Numbered from the stretch's first letter, positions 9,601-17,014 are shown. The stretch is DNA of 64,000 nt from Planctomycetes bacterium syqfu (GCA_020974905.1 CP087563.1:1612001-1676000), one strand, 5' to 3'. Numbers and translations: made by a program. Notes: a model not told the origin generated them from the letters alone.

Positions 9601-9830
9601 GCGGTCAGCGCCTGGTCGGTGAAATCGAAATCGAGTCCGGCGTGCCCGTGCTCTCCAAGATTCCGTTGGTCAACCGTCTGTTCACCAACCGCACCAAGGT
9701 CAAGGATGAACGCACCCTGCTCATCCTCATCAAGCCCACGATCATCATCCAATCCGAAGAAGAAAACCTCCTCTTCCCCGGCCTGGAAGCCAACCCCGAA
9801 CAGTACAACATCGGCAATCGCCTTCGCTGA
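6615..9830 (+). CDS. Secretin-family outer membrane channel with TPR front half
   Basis: This protein of about 1071 residues has a signal peptide (residues 1-29, hydrophobic core then ALAQG). A TPR/coiled-coil region follows (about 30-440), then an STN/N-domain-like part (VDFEANKLETSIAFIRDNTNVNFVI split by normal spacing), and a C-terminal secretin beta-domain (about 745-1045) ending in the typical SKIPLVNRLF and LLILIKPTII signatures. It should form an outer-membrane ring for a type II secretion or pilus-like system. A Gly-rich then Asp-rich linker lies at about 642-682, and a run of eight Asn at about 950. The start is ATG 6615 because AGGGAGG lies just upstream; a longer frame begins at 6519. 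No other secretion genes adjoin it, but two pseudopilins occur elsewhere in the window. Confidence 0.85.
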   Translation: MTLVKRQFSVLFLLCHMVLLCSLTVTALAQGSDDEKLFNQFMQLVEKGDYDAAQQINIDVLRLDAKQRVKYLQVLQDLERMADVKTDPDVLLASGRDAAAKSQTVRATGFFKAVLKHPKASSAQQQQASSALAELRRQSHPEISEAQAKIAQATQAIHEGDLDGAERLLLSVKNSKVDLGWFENERIAKQLDLIKQIRSGKVPATARNPLAQGASNDALAQAKQLYAQEKMVEARQAEREGNYRLAVEAYEKILKIDPDSAQAKEGLASAQLKANQRLMPRSVLTNDMQQIRLRAAATEAEFKELYNKADTLRQQGNFTAASEAVQQAKVTLDRSQNFLSASRYSQLRESATSLGVQISQEQELAEASLKQKLEEQRREDASNRRQTALVERDKQVQDLMKRAVDLRREQKYERAIELLKQARFLDPTNPAVALLQETMEDTLQFVKVRDLRRERGKLMQINSTENFESTLPYNELMTFPADWPELTYRRRQTAAGDDAGTSEITRRVQQSLNESINVDFEANKLETSIAFIRDNTNVNFVINWTAMTNVGVEPDLPITLKISNVPASQALTLVLQQASANNELDPVSYAVKDGIVEISTLRDLKRRTAFLRSYDIRDLLVQVPNFDGAPDFDLGSALSSSSRVGGGGGSGSGGGGGGNSRNNVNLFGDSDNDDDDDDDEDARLQRVTEILELIRTQTGTQSDWVEFGGDVSSVRELNGLLLVRTTPGTHDEITTLLDELRQTRSMQISVEARFLLVDQNFLEEIGVDVDLQIGGSGTDTGWSNTQIAQDSYGVTARPFSTGIPGSFGSAGAAIGALEDFVAGTGYSSTGRALDIGFSYVDDWAVNVMIRATQNQRRAISLTAPRITFFNGQQAYVTVARQIAFISDLEPVPDANGMNPTLSFTQSGVVLAVEGTISADRRYVTMTVQPSLATISEIRRVEFLVELDDNTNNNNNNNNTDEDQATFATGAIEAPQLELTQLETTVSVPDQGTLMLGGQRLVGEIEIESGVPVLSKIPLVNRLFTNRTKVKDERTLLILIKPTIIIQSEEENLLFPGLEANPEQYNIGNRLR
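8541..8662 (+). repeat. Gly-codon and Asp-codon low-complexity tracts in secretin
   Basis: GGC/GGT codons repeat through 8549-8588, and GAT/GAC codons through about 8631-8655, giving a glycine-rich then an aspartate-rich linker in the secretin. A second tract of AAC/AAT codons lies at 9465-9488. Such trinucleotide tracts can change length by slippage without changing frame. Confidence 0.7.
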
Positions 9831-9855
9831 TCGGTTAAGCAAAATCTTAAATCTC

Positions 9856-9890
9856 AAACACCCCACGGTTCACAACTGTGGGGTGTTTTT
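9856..9890 (+). terminator. Rho-independent terminator after secretin
   Basis: The stem CACCCCAC (9859-9866) pairs with GTGGGGTG (9878-9885) across an 11-nt loop, followed by five or more T. It lies 28 nt after the secretin stop. Confidence 0.85.
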
Positions 9891-9936
9891 GTATGTTCAG
9901 AGCGCTTCGAATCATTAATCTTCATACTCACTCTGA

Positions 9937-10027
9937 TTCCGTCAATCCCGTGCAGGCGGGAATCCAGTGGCATGTAGTTGACGCTTGCATATTTCACTGG
10001 ACTCCCGCCTGCGCTGGAGTGACGGAA
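9937..10027. repeat. REPIN-like palindromic repeat, copy 1
   Basis: This is an imperfect inverted repeat of about 90 nt in an intergenic space. The left arm runs TTCCGTCA then AGGCGGGAATCCAGTGG, and the right arm CACTGGACTCCCGCCTG to TGACGGAA. Each arm holds its own short GC-rich palindrome, so the unit resembles two REP sequences in opposite orientation. Related copies lie at 30564-30650, 40197-40289 and 63480-63564. Confidence 0.8.
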
Positions 10028-10119
10028 AACCCATTTACTATTTGATCTGCTCTTGTGTTTGTGTGTGATAATGCCCCACAAAACATTGGCTTTCAGAAAG
10101 TTTTTTGTATGATGAACGC

Positions 10120-10329
10120 ATGCAACAGAATCCGGGTTTTGACTTCAATCGTATCCGTCGTTCAAGATCAGACCGCTTCCTCGGCGGTGTCTGTGGCGGA
10201 CTTGCCAAAGAAACCAATCTCCCTTCGTGGCTATGGCGCGTGATCTTCGCTGTCCTCATGGGCGCCGGTGTGATCGCGTATGTGATCATGTGGTTCTTTG
10301 TGCCGGATGAGTTTGATCAAATACATTAA
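10120..10329 (+). CDS. Small PspC-domain membrane protein
   Basis: This protein of about 69 residues contains a PspC domain: LGGVCGGLAKETNLPSWLWR followed by one hydrophobic helix ending in WFFVPDE. PspC-type proteins sit in the inner membrane; in enterobacteria PspC senses envelope stress, but many short homologues have no known role. ATG at 10120 is preferred; an upstream TTG at 10105 is possible, and neither has a clear ribosome site. No pspA or pspB is adjacent. Confidence 0.75.
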   Translation: MQQNPGFDFNRIRRSRSDRFLGGVCGGLAKETNLPSWLWRVIFAVLMGAGVIAYVIMWFFVPDEFDQIH

Positions 10330-10360
10330 TTCCCAAAAGACCTTTGCTGGAATATTGAAG

Positions 10361-10723
10361 ATGAAACGTGATGTGACGGTATGGTTGAGTCTTGTCTTTA
10401 TTTTCGTGCCATGGTGTATTGGCACCTCAATGGGAATGACCAACACAATTAACGATGATGACCCGATACTTTTTCACGTTTTCTTTGGAATCATGATTTT
10501 AGGTTGGATTCGCGCAGCCATACTCTGGTTTCAGACACTAATTCATGGCATCAAATATGCCAAGGACGAAAACAGAGTCGCAGTAGTTTTGGCACATATT
10601 TTTCTGAGTATGCCAATGTCGTACCTGTACTATCTCACGATACGTCTGGATTCAAAACGTCAGAAAAAACATCCAGAAGAACATGACCTGTCTTCACTGC
10701 AAGAAACACGAATGGTGAAATAA
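10361..10723 (+). CDS. Uncharacterised membrane protein
   Basis: This protein of about 120 residues has three or more hydrophobic segments (about 7-27, 39-62, 73-95) and a charged C-terminal tail rich in Lys, His and Glu. I recognise no family. It starts 31 nt after the PspC gene on the same strand and may be co-transcribed. ATG 10361 is preceded by GAAG; an upstream in-frame start at 10298 would overlap the PspC gene. Confidence 0.55.
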   Translation: MKRDVTVWLSLVFIFVPWCIGTSMGMTNTINDDDPILFHVFFGIMILGWIRAAILWFQTLIHGIKYAKDENRVAVVLAHIFLSMPMSYLYYLTIRLDSKRQKKHPEEHDLSSLQETRMVK

Positions 10724-10745
10724 CAACCAATCAAGCAGAGAATTC

Positions 10746-11879
10746 TCACTCCACCGGCTTCTGCGGATGGGAAAATTCTAACACGGCTAGCAGCAGTAAC
10801 ACACATCCACTCTGCGTGGCCATCATGATGGCTTGCCAAGCTTCTAAGCGTGGCAACATGCAGCCAGCTAAACCGGTGGCCAAGGTGCAAAGCCAGATCA
10901 CCAGCACGGCCCCGCGGACGGAGAGTCCTTTGCGGACGAGGCGGTGGGAGAAGTGATTGCGGTCGCCGCCCATGATTTTGCGACCCAGAAAATAACGTAC
11001 CGTCGTCACACTGAAAAAGTCATACAGCGGCACGGCCATCACCACCGCAGGCATCAATAAGCCATACCATGCAGCATTGTCGCCTGCACCGAACTCACCT
11101 TGCGGATCGAAGTAGGTCGTGCGGACGGAGATGATACCCAGCAACATGCCGATGACCAGTGAACCGCCATCGCCCATGAACAGTCGGGCCGGATGGAAGT
11201 TGTACCAGAGGAATCCGAGTTGAGCGCCCATGAGTAATGATGCCAATGATGCGATGAACCATTGCCCGCCCATGAGCGTTGCGATGAGATAGATGCCTGC
11301 GATGATGCCGCCGACCCCTGCTGCCAGTCCGTCCATGTTGTCGAGCATGTTCATGGCATTGGTGATCAAGCCAAACCAGAGCACGGTGATCCCGACCGAT
11401 GCGACAAAGCCGATCATGCCGAATTGGTCGAGCATCTGGAACACGCGGATGTCACAGCCAATGACCAGGCTGGTGGCAACGAGCAGTTGGATGAGCAGTT
11501 TGGGTTTGGCAGCCAGGCGAAGGCGATCGTCCACGAGTCCGAGCACGTGCATGGATGTCAAGGCAGCGATCATGCCTACGAGCATACCGGATTGGCGGCG
11601 GAGTCCGGGCATGTGTCGTTGCAGCGGTTCGAGGACACCCTGCCATGTTTCATCGGGGATCAACCGTGATGCGACCAACGCCCCCGCCATCGGCAGGATG
11701 ATCGCCCAGTAAATCCCCACTCCCCCGAGATTGGGGACCGCCTGCGTGTGCTGCTTGTGACCTTCGGTTCCCGGTGTGTCCAGTCGACCGCGTTTGTGGG
11801 CCCATTGCATCACCAATCTGCACAACGGCAGACTCAGGGCAAGACTCACAAACACCATGGACAAGCTGACTGTGATCAT
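10746..11879 (-). CDS. MraY/WecA-family undecaprenyl-phosphate sugar-1-phosphate transferase
   Basis: This multipass protein of about 377 residues belongs to the polyprenyl-phosphate N-acetylhexosamine-1-phosphate transferase family, which loads a sugar phosphate on undecaprenyl phosphate at the cytoplasmic face of the membrane. Conserved blocks are visible: LGLVDDRLRL (the DD pair), NAMNMLDNMDGLAAG, and FMGDGGSLVIG. The N-terminal RGRLDTPG and NLGGVGIYW segments also fit. It is closer to WecA/TagO (surface polysaccharide) than to MraY by these motifs, but the substrate is not certain. Start 11879 places a hydrophobic helix first; upstream in-frame residues look non-coding. It is convergent with the gene at 10361-10723. 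Confidence 0.85.
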   Translation of the reverse strand: MITVSLSMVFVSLALSLPLCRLVMQWAHKRGRLDTPGTEGHKQHTQAVPNLGGVGIYWAIILPMAGALVASRLIPDETWQGVLEPLQRHMPGLRRQSGMLVGMIAALTSMHVLGLVDDRLRLAAKPKLLIQLLVATSLVIGCDIRVFQMLDQFGMIGFVASVGITVLWFGLITNAMNMLDNMDGLAAGVGGIIAGIYLIATLMGGQWFIASLASLLMGAQLGFLWYNFHPARLFMGDGGSLVIGMLLGIISVRTTYFDPQGEFGAGDNAAWYGLLMPAVVMAVPLYDFFSVTTVRYFLGRKIMGGDRNHFSHRLVRKGLSVRGAVLVIWLCTLATGLAGCMLPRLEAWQAIMMATQSGCVLLLLAVLEFSHPQKPVE

Positions 11880-12001
11880 AGACGTATGGATTGTACGCAA
11901 AGACAACGGTTTGGGTTCGAGAACATGGTTGACATCGGTGAGATTGAGGTCATTTTTATTTGACGCGTCAAGCTTTAACAAAGGGATTGGCGTGTTTATG
12001 G

Positions 12002-12089
12002 CAAAGAGCCGCGCACAAAGTAAGCGGTTGCCTTGATCTGTCATGCCTTTGAACAAAAGGCATGCGTTTACTTCGTGCGCGACTCTTTG
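12002..12089. repeat. Long nested hairpin, repeat family with core TTACTTCGTGCGCGACTC
   Basis: The 357-nt gap between the transferase and aminotransferase genes holds an 88-nt palindrome. An outer stem of about 24 bp pairs 12002-12026 with 12065-12089 with three mismatches or wobble pairs. An inner perfect stem CATGCCTTT/AAAGGCATG (12042-12050, 12056-12064) stacks on it. The right arm recurs as a single half-site at 15489-15515. It may be a mobile palindrome, a cruciform or a bidirectional processing signal. Confidence 0.65.
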
Positions 12090-12236
12090 TGTACTCGCCC
12101 TAATCCCCAATCAGGAATGCCTATTCCGCTAAAACCGCGATTAATCGTCTATCGGATTTTTTGCTATTACAGCAAATTTCGCCTATCCTCTTGGCCGTTT
12201 AGGTTTCCCAATTCCCATTTATCAAAGGAAAAAACC

Positions 12237-13427
12237 ATGTTTGAATCAGTGGAAATGGCTGCGCCAGACCCCATCCTGGGCCTCACCGAAGCATTTCTCA
12301 AGGACTCTAACCCCAAGAAAATCAACCTGGGTGTGGGCGTCTATAAATCCAATGAGGGTGTGACCCCCATCCTGGATTGCGTCAAACAGGCGGAAACCAA
12401 ACTCATCTCAACTGAAAAAACCAAAGGCTATAAACCCATCGACGGTGATCCGGCGTACGGCAAAGCGGTGCTTGAACTGATGTTCGGCGCTGATCACGAA
12501 GTGGTCACCTCCGGCCGCGCTGCCACGGCACACTGCCCCGGCGGTACCGGTTCGCTGCGTGTTGCAGGTGAGTACCTTGCCAACAATCACAAAGGCGCCA
12601 CCATCTGGGTCAGCGATCCGACCTGGGCTAACCATGGCAACGTCTTCGCTGCTGCCGGTCTGCCCATCAAGGCTTACCCCTACTTCGATGCCACGACCAA
12701 CGGCTTGAACTTCGATGCGATGCTCGAAGCGCTCAAGCAGATTCCCGCGGGTGATGTGGTCCTGCTTCACGGCTGCTGCCACAACCCCACCGGTGTCGAT
12801 CCGACTACCCAGCAGTGGGAGCAAATCGGCGACGTCCTCGCTGCCAACGGCGTGACCGTGCTGCTTGACTTTGCTTACCAGGGCTTTGGTCTGGGTCTTG
12901 AAGAAGACGCTCAGGGCTTACTCGCATTGGCCAAGCCCGGTCGTGAGATGATCATCTGCTCAAGCTTCTCCAAGAACTTCGGGCTGTACAACGAACGCAC
13001 CGGTGCGCTAACCTTCGTCGGTAAAGACGCGGACACCACCACGAAGGTGATGAGCCAGGCCAAGAAGCTCATCCGTGCCAACTACTCCAACCCGCCAGCA
13101 CACGGTGGCGCGATCGTCAGCACCATCCTCGCTGACAGTGAACTGACCGCCCTGTGGAAGAAGGAATTGGCGGACATGCGTGACCGGATCAACGGCATGC
13201 GTGAACTGTTTGTCGAAACCCTCAAAGCCAAGGGCGTCACCCGTGACTTTGAGTTCATCAAGCAGCAGCTGGGTATGTTCAGCTTCTCCGGCTTGAACAA
13301 GGACCAGGTCAACACACTCAAAACCGAACACGGCGTGTACATCGTCGGGTCCGGCCGCATCAGTGTCGCAGGCATGACGCCCAGCAACATGGATTATCTG
13401 TGCGAATCCATCGCTGCTGTGCTGTAA
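12237..13427 (+). CDS. Aspartate/aromatic amino acid aminotransferase
   Basis: This 396-residue PLP enzyme of fold type I (class I aspartate/tyrosine aminotransferase group) moves amino groups between aspartate or aromatic amino acids and 2-oxoglutarate. The N-terminus NLGVGVYK, the block HGCCHNPTGVDPT (near 180) and the PLP-lysine region SSFSKNFGLYNERTG (near 243-257) match the E. coli AspC/TyrB type. The start ATG 12237 has AAAGGA upstream and gives the normal length; upstream in-frame codons are not coding-like. A strong terminator follows. Confidence 0.92.
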   Translation: MFESVEMAAPDPILGLTEAFLKDSNPKKINLGVGVYKSNEGVTPILDCVKQAETKLISTEKTKGYKPIDGDPAYGKAVLELMFGADHEVVTSGRAATAHCPGGTGSLRVAGEYLANNHKGATIWVSDPTWANHGNVFAAAGLPIKAYPYFDATTNGLNFDAMLEALKQIPAGDVVLLHGCCHNPTGVDPTTQQWEQIGDVLAANGVTVLLDFAYQGFGLGLEEDAQGLLALAKPGREMIICSSFSKNFGLYNERTGALTFVGKDADTTTKVMSQAKKLIRANYSNPPAHGGAIVSTILADSELTALWKKELADMRDRINGMRELFVETLKAKGVTRDFEFIKQQLGMFSFSGLNKDQVNTLKTEHGVYIVGSGRISVAGMTPSNMDYLCESIAAVL

Positions 13428-13451
13428 GACACAACCGAATATCAAAAACAA

Positions 13452-13490
13452 AAACGGGCATCCATCTTCAATGACGGATGCCCGTTTTTT
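13452..13490 (+). terminator. Rho-independent terminator after aminotransferase gene
   Basis: ACGGGCATCC (13454-13463) pairs with GGATGCCCGT (13476-13485), followed by six T. A preceding A-run makes it potentially usable from the opposite strand too. Confidence 0.88.
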
Positions 13491-13507
13491 GTTGGTTTTA
13501 TCAGATT

Positions 13508-13584
13508 CAAAGCCGTATCTCTCCTGAGATACGGGTGGTTGTTATCAGCATGACTTCAAGCAACCCGTGCCACAGGAGTGACAC
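13508..13584 (-). other. Hairpin-rich region after lipoprotein gene
   Basis: CCGTATCTC/GAGATACGG and a second imperfect stem around CCGTG/CACGG lie between AAAGCCGT (13508-13515) and ACGGCTTT (13577-13584). It may end transcription of the minus-strand lipoprotein gene, but the T-run is short. Confidence 0.4.
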
Positions 13585-13605
13585 GGCTTTGGTTTGAATA
13601 CGTGA

Positions 13606-14241
13606 TCACAACGCAGCTTTTTCACGGTCGGTCTTGGCTTCGACCATCACCTTGTAACCAAGCTTGCCAGCCAACTCGGACTCAAGGGCTTTGAGTGCTG
13701 CTTCGACTTTGGCATCGTCACGGGTGACCTTGAGATTGCCATCGATCTGGACACGACCAAGACGATCTGCAAAGCCCTTGGATGCGTGCAACAGTTCCAT
13801 GGCACCGTCCCAGATACCACCGCTGATCCGATCCTTGCCGGGCTTCTGTTTCGGATAGTAGTAGCCCCCACCGCCGTAGACTCCGACAATACTGCGATCA
13901 TCGCCTGCAAAGACGATGTGTTTGAATGAGGCGTTGGTGGCATTGCGATTCACCGGCGTCTTGGAGCCACGCGGCAACCAGAGCATGCGCACAATCAGGA
14001 TTTGCTCCGGCGATGTTTCATCACCTTCAAAGAGCAGCAGCGTCATGCGGTTGTCATCATGGTAAGCGTAGTATCCGGTCTTGAACTTGCCGGTGAGACT
14101 GACGCCGGGGTGGACGATACTGCGGATGGACAGGTCACCGATTTTTTTGCCCGAAGGCGATTTGGGTGCCCCACAACCCGTAAGTGTCAGAAGCAGAAGG
14201 CAAACAAGTGACATACCGATCAGGCCGGTCAATTTGGACAT
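13606..14241 (-). CDS. Uncharacterised lipoprotein
   Basis: This protein of about 211 residues begins with a lipoprotein signal peptide (MSKLTGLIGMSLVCLLLLTL then lipobox TGC), so it should be lipid-anchored in a membrane facing the periplasm. The mature part is beta-rich in the middle (a GGGGYYYP segment near 150) and ends in a Lys/Glu-rich helix. I recognise no domain. The chosen start at 14241 gives a standard signal peptide; an upstream ATG at 14274 would add 11 residues. It is followed by hairpins and preceded by the amidohydrolase gene on the same strand. Confidence 0.65.
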   Translation of the reverse strand: MSKLTGLIGMSLVCLLLLTLTGCGAPKSPSGKKIGDLSIRSIVHPGVSLTGKFKTGYYAYHDDNRMTLLLFEGDETSPEQILIVRMLWLPRGSKTPVNRNATNASFKHIVFAGDDRSIVGVYGGGGYYYPKQKPGKDRISGGIWDGAMELLHASKGFADRLGRVQIDGNLKVTRDDAKVEAALKALESELAGKLGYKVMVEAKTDREKAAL

Positions 14242-14308
14242 GCGTCGTATCCTGTACGTTGAAAAATCAATCACGATTCAGAGTGTTAACAAGTGCGTAA
14301 GAGTCTAC

Positions 14309-15361
14309 TTAATTTCGATCCACCAGGCGACCAGCTCCCGGTGCTCCCGGATCATCTGGATCATCCGGATCGTCATGGTCCTCGGAGTCTGGCTCATCCG
14401 ATGCGCTGATGCGTGTAACCACCACCTTGGCTCGCTGTCGATCTTCAGACTCGGAGTCGGGTTTGGCTTTATCACTTTCATCAAGCATTTTTTCCGAACG
14501 CTCTGGCAATTGAATTTTGCCCGAGAGTCCGAGTACCGCCAACGTGTCGCGTTCAATGATGCTCGAAAGCACATGTCGCGGGATGGTTGGCATGGACGTA
14601 CCTTTGGTGAAGTGATTGACGGTGTAAAGATTGTAAATCACATCCTCTGGCGAACTGAACGGGAAGTCACTGCCGAGCAAAAGCGAGTCGGTGACATTCT
14701 GCTGTACCGCCGTGAGCAGGGTGTTGTACAACTGCCAGGGACGGGAACTGATGTCCGAAAGATCAGCAAAAAAGTTCGGATGCTTGGAGAGCAGCAGAAT
14801 CGCTTCATCCACCCAGGGATGTCCAAGCTGCGAGAAAATCAATTTGAGTTTGGGGAACGTGCGACCGATTTCGTCAAACAGGAACGGCTGAGAGAATGCC
14901 ATCACTGCCGCGGTCGCCATGTGCGTCCCGGGATGATGCAGAACGGGGAGTCCCAATTCCTCACACTTTTCAAACAGATACATCGCGCGGGTATGTGTCG
15001 GGTGACAGTTCTGAGCAGCAGCACTGAAACACACGCCGACCAACCCAAGGTCCACCGCTTCCTTGAGTTTGTCTTTCCAGTCGGTTGCCAACGGATCAAT
15101 GCCCGCAAAGCCCAGGTACTTGTTTGGGCGTCGCTTGACATAGTTGGCAATTTGTTCATTGGAAATCGATGCACCGAGATACTGGCTTTCAAAGCCGAGA
15201 ATGACCGAGGCATCCACGGCTTTCATCGCCTGATCATACGCCCAACCCGATGCATTGATCGGTTCGTGCACCATCATGGCTTTGAGTCGCTGGGCGGTCC
15301 CATCACCAAGTTGCTCGGGGCGTTCCCACAGGTGTGTATGTACGTCAACAATCATGCCCAT
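14309..15361 (-). CDS. Amidohydrolase-family metal-dependent hydrolase with acidic tail
   Basis: This protein of about 350 residues belongs to the amidohydrolase_2 (PF04909-like) group of TIM-barrel metal enzymes, which includes decarboxylases and hydrolases. It starts with the metal site MIVDVHTHLWE; LPVLHHPGTH and SQLGHPWVDEA supply further His, and LLGSDFPFSSPED the conserved Asp. The last 50 residues are an unusual acidic, proline-rich tail with DDP repeats, not part of the fold. Start is ATG at 15361 or 15355; longer frames to 15430 look non-coding. The substrate is unknown. Confidence 0.8.
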   Translation of the reverse strand: MGMIVDVHTHLWERPEQLGDGTAQRLKAMMVHEPINASGWAYDQAMKAVDASVILGFESQYLGASISNEQIANYVKRRPNKYLGFAGIDPLATDWKDKLKEAVDLGLVGVCFSAAAQNCHPTHTRAMYLFEKCEELGLPVLHHPGTHMATAAVMAFSQPFLFDEIGRTFPKLKLIFSQLGHPWVDEAILLLSKHPNFFADLSDISSRPWQLYNTLLTAVQQNVTDSLLLGSDFPFSSPEDVIYNLYTVNHFTKGTSMPTIPRHVLSSIIERDTLAVLGLSGKIQLPERSEKMLDESDKAKPDSESEDRQRAKVVVTRISASDEPDSEDHDDPDDPDDPGAPGAGRLVDRN

Positions 15362-15488
15362 GATTATCGGATATTGCGTCGATGGGGACAAGTGCTCAGC
15401 CGACCAACACCGGTTGATGTGTTGAGACAAACGTCACTTAAGAGCTGCACGCGGAGTATGCAGCCGGTTTAATCAAGTGACAATCAGG

Positions 15489-15515
15489 AACCGCTTACTT
15501 CGTGCGCGACTCGTT
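15489..15515 (+). repeat. Single half-site of the TTACTTCGTGCGCGACTC repeat
   Basis: This 27-nt stretch closely matches the right arm of the palindrome at 12002-12089 and the reverse complement of its left arm. It lies between gcvH and the amidohydrolase gene, downstream of gcvH, and has no partner arm here. Confidence 0.6.
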
Positions 15516-15577
15516 GAATCACCCTGTTTAGGATGACTGATGCAGTATTCAAGCTGCCAGGGGTCCGGGGTCGGGGG

Positions 15578-15952
15578 TTAGCTCTTGGCGTCGTAGTCTT
15601 CAGCGGAGAGCAGGCTCTTGACCTGATCGGGATTGGAAGGTTTGACCTTGATCATCCAGCCGGCATCCCACGGATCATCGTTGACGGTCTGGGGGCTGTC
15701 GACCAGTTCGTTGTTGACTTCGACCACTTCGCCGTCGATGCCGCAGTAGAGTTCACTGGTGGCTTTGACGGATTCGATTTCACCGAAGGTATCGCCTGCG
15801 GAGATGCTGCCGGACTCCTTGGCATACTCGATGAAGGTGATGTCGGAGAGTTCATCGACAGCATGCTGTGAGATGCCGATGACGACGAGGTCACCTTCGA
15901 CTTTGTGCCATTCGTGAGATTCAAGGTAGGTGCGGTCGGTTTTGGAAGCCAT
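15578..15952 (-). CDS. gcvH: Glycine cleavage system H protein
   Basis: This 124-residue lipoyl carrier protein shuttles the aminomethyl intermediate between the P, T and L proteins of the glycine cleavage complex. It has the H-protein core: YLESHEWHKVEGD at the N-terminus, then GEIESVKATSELY with the lipoylated Lys, and NDDPWDAGWMIKV. Length is normal. GGAG lies about 8 nt before the ATG. gcvT and gcvP are not in this window, so the gene is separated from the rest of its complex. Confidence 0.95.
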   Translation of the reverse strand: MASKTDRTYLESHEWHKVEGDLVVIGISQHAVDELSDITFIEYAKESGSISAGDTFGEIESVKATSELYCGIDGEVVEVNNELVDSPQTVNDDPWDAGWMIKVKPSNPDQVKSLLSAEDYDAKS

Positions 15953-16200
15953 GTGCTAACTCCGTGGGCTTGAGGCCGAGTGTATGTTTTTGCTAACCGG
16001 ACACAAATTGCCGGTGATGGAAAGACACAGATTATCAGATTTAGACGGTTTCGTCTTGTGGTTTTGATGCATTTCGTCAACTCGCTGTCAAGGTATGTGT
16101 CTTGATCCGATACCCGGCTGAATCGCGCATCACAAGTGATGCGGCTAAATGGGAAATGTCATCTGGTTGGAAATCTCGCTGCCATGTCCACGCAATCAAT

Positions 16201-16238
16201 AAAAAACAACCGACGACCCTGAAGGCCGACGGTTGTTG
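16201..16238 (-). terminator. Terminator after B12-domain gene
   Basis: On the minus strand a GC-rich stem (AACAACCG with CGGTTGTT, 16205-16212 and 16230-16237, with further pairs inside) is followed by six T. It lies about 70 nt beyond the stop of the gene at 16310. The rest of the 357-nt gap up to gcvH shows nothing else I recognise. Confidence 0.75.
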
Positions 16239-16309
16239 ATGGTCAAGCGATTGCGTCTCGCTTTTCTTTCGATCACTGATGCGGATGTGTATGTTTGTTT
16301 TGTTGTCTC

Positions 16310-17014
16310 TCAGGCTGCCATCTTCGTGCGACGCTTGCGGCCGACGGTGCGTTGGTCTTCGTCCATGCGCTTCATCGGATTGGCATCCATTTCCTGTACC
16401 AGTTCCAACGGTGTGGAAGCCCACAGGTCCGCACCGATTTCCTCAGCCAGACCTTCAGCACGGTTAAAGACACCGCCGCCGACGCAGATCTGAACCTTCG
16501 GAGCCGAACCGATCTCGTGCAGGTGATCGATGAGCAGACGTGTGAACGGCACGGTGGAAGGCACCACGCCAAAGACCACGAGCTTATCAATATTCAATTC
16601 GGCAACCTTGTTGACGATTTCGTCATTGGCCACGCCACCACCGATGTAGTACACGTCGTAACCGTCGGCTTCGAGCATGTCGGCGACCATCTGGCCACCG
16701 ATTTCTTCGGACTCTTCGGGACCGGTGAACACAATCGCGGTCAAGCCACGTCTTTCTGCCATCGGCAGACGCATCTGCATTTGGTCCACCATGCTCCGAA
16801 GCATGCGGGTCGCAAAATTAAAACCAATGGCGGCCAGTTGATCGTTGCGGTACATGTTCTGAATGTGCTCAAGCACAGGCCAGAACAACTCGCTCATGAT
16901 GGTCTGTGCAGGTAGATCCGCGCCGATCATCTGGTCGACAAGTTCGCGGCATGCCGGACGATTACCGCTGATTAGTGAAGTGAAGAACCGTTCCATAATG
17001 GCTTCTTTACGCAT
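16310..17014 (-). CDS. B12-binding-domain protein lacking the cobalt-ligating His
   Basis: This protein of about 234 residues has an N-terminal helical cap (B12-binding-2 like, about 1-85) and a Rossmann-like B12-binding domain (about 90-215). Cobalamin proteins of this fold carry DxHxxG at the first loop; here the same place reads TGPEESEEIGG, so the His ligand is replaced by Glu. The later GGG patterns (YYIGGG, CVGGG) are kept. It may bind cobalamin differently, or act as a fold-only sensor or regulator. A basic tail (GRKRRTKMAA) closes it. Start 17014 is chosen because GGAG is 8 nt upstream. No methyltransferase is adjacent. Confidence 0.7.
   Translation of the reverse strand: MRKEAIMERFFTSLISGNRPACRELVDQMIGADLPAQTIMSELFWPVLEHIQNMYRNDQLAAIGFNFATRMLRSMVDQMQMRLPMAERRGLTAIVFTGPEESEEIGGQMVADMLEADGYDVYYIGGGVANDEIVNKVAELNIDKLVVFGVVPSTVPFTRLLIDHLHEIGSAPKVQICVGGGVFNRAEGLAEEIGADLWASTPLELVQEMDANPMKRMDEDQRTVGRKRRTKMAA

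Noticed and set aside
14081-15472. 463-codon open frame on the plus strand
   Set aside because: It lies opposite the amidohydrolase and lipoprotein genes, whose motifs are clear; its translation shows no recognisable domain.
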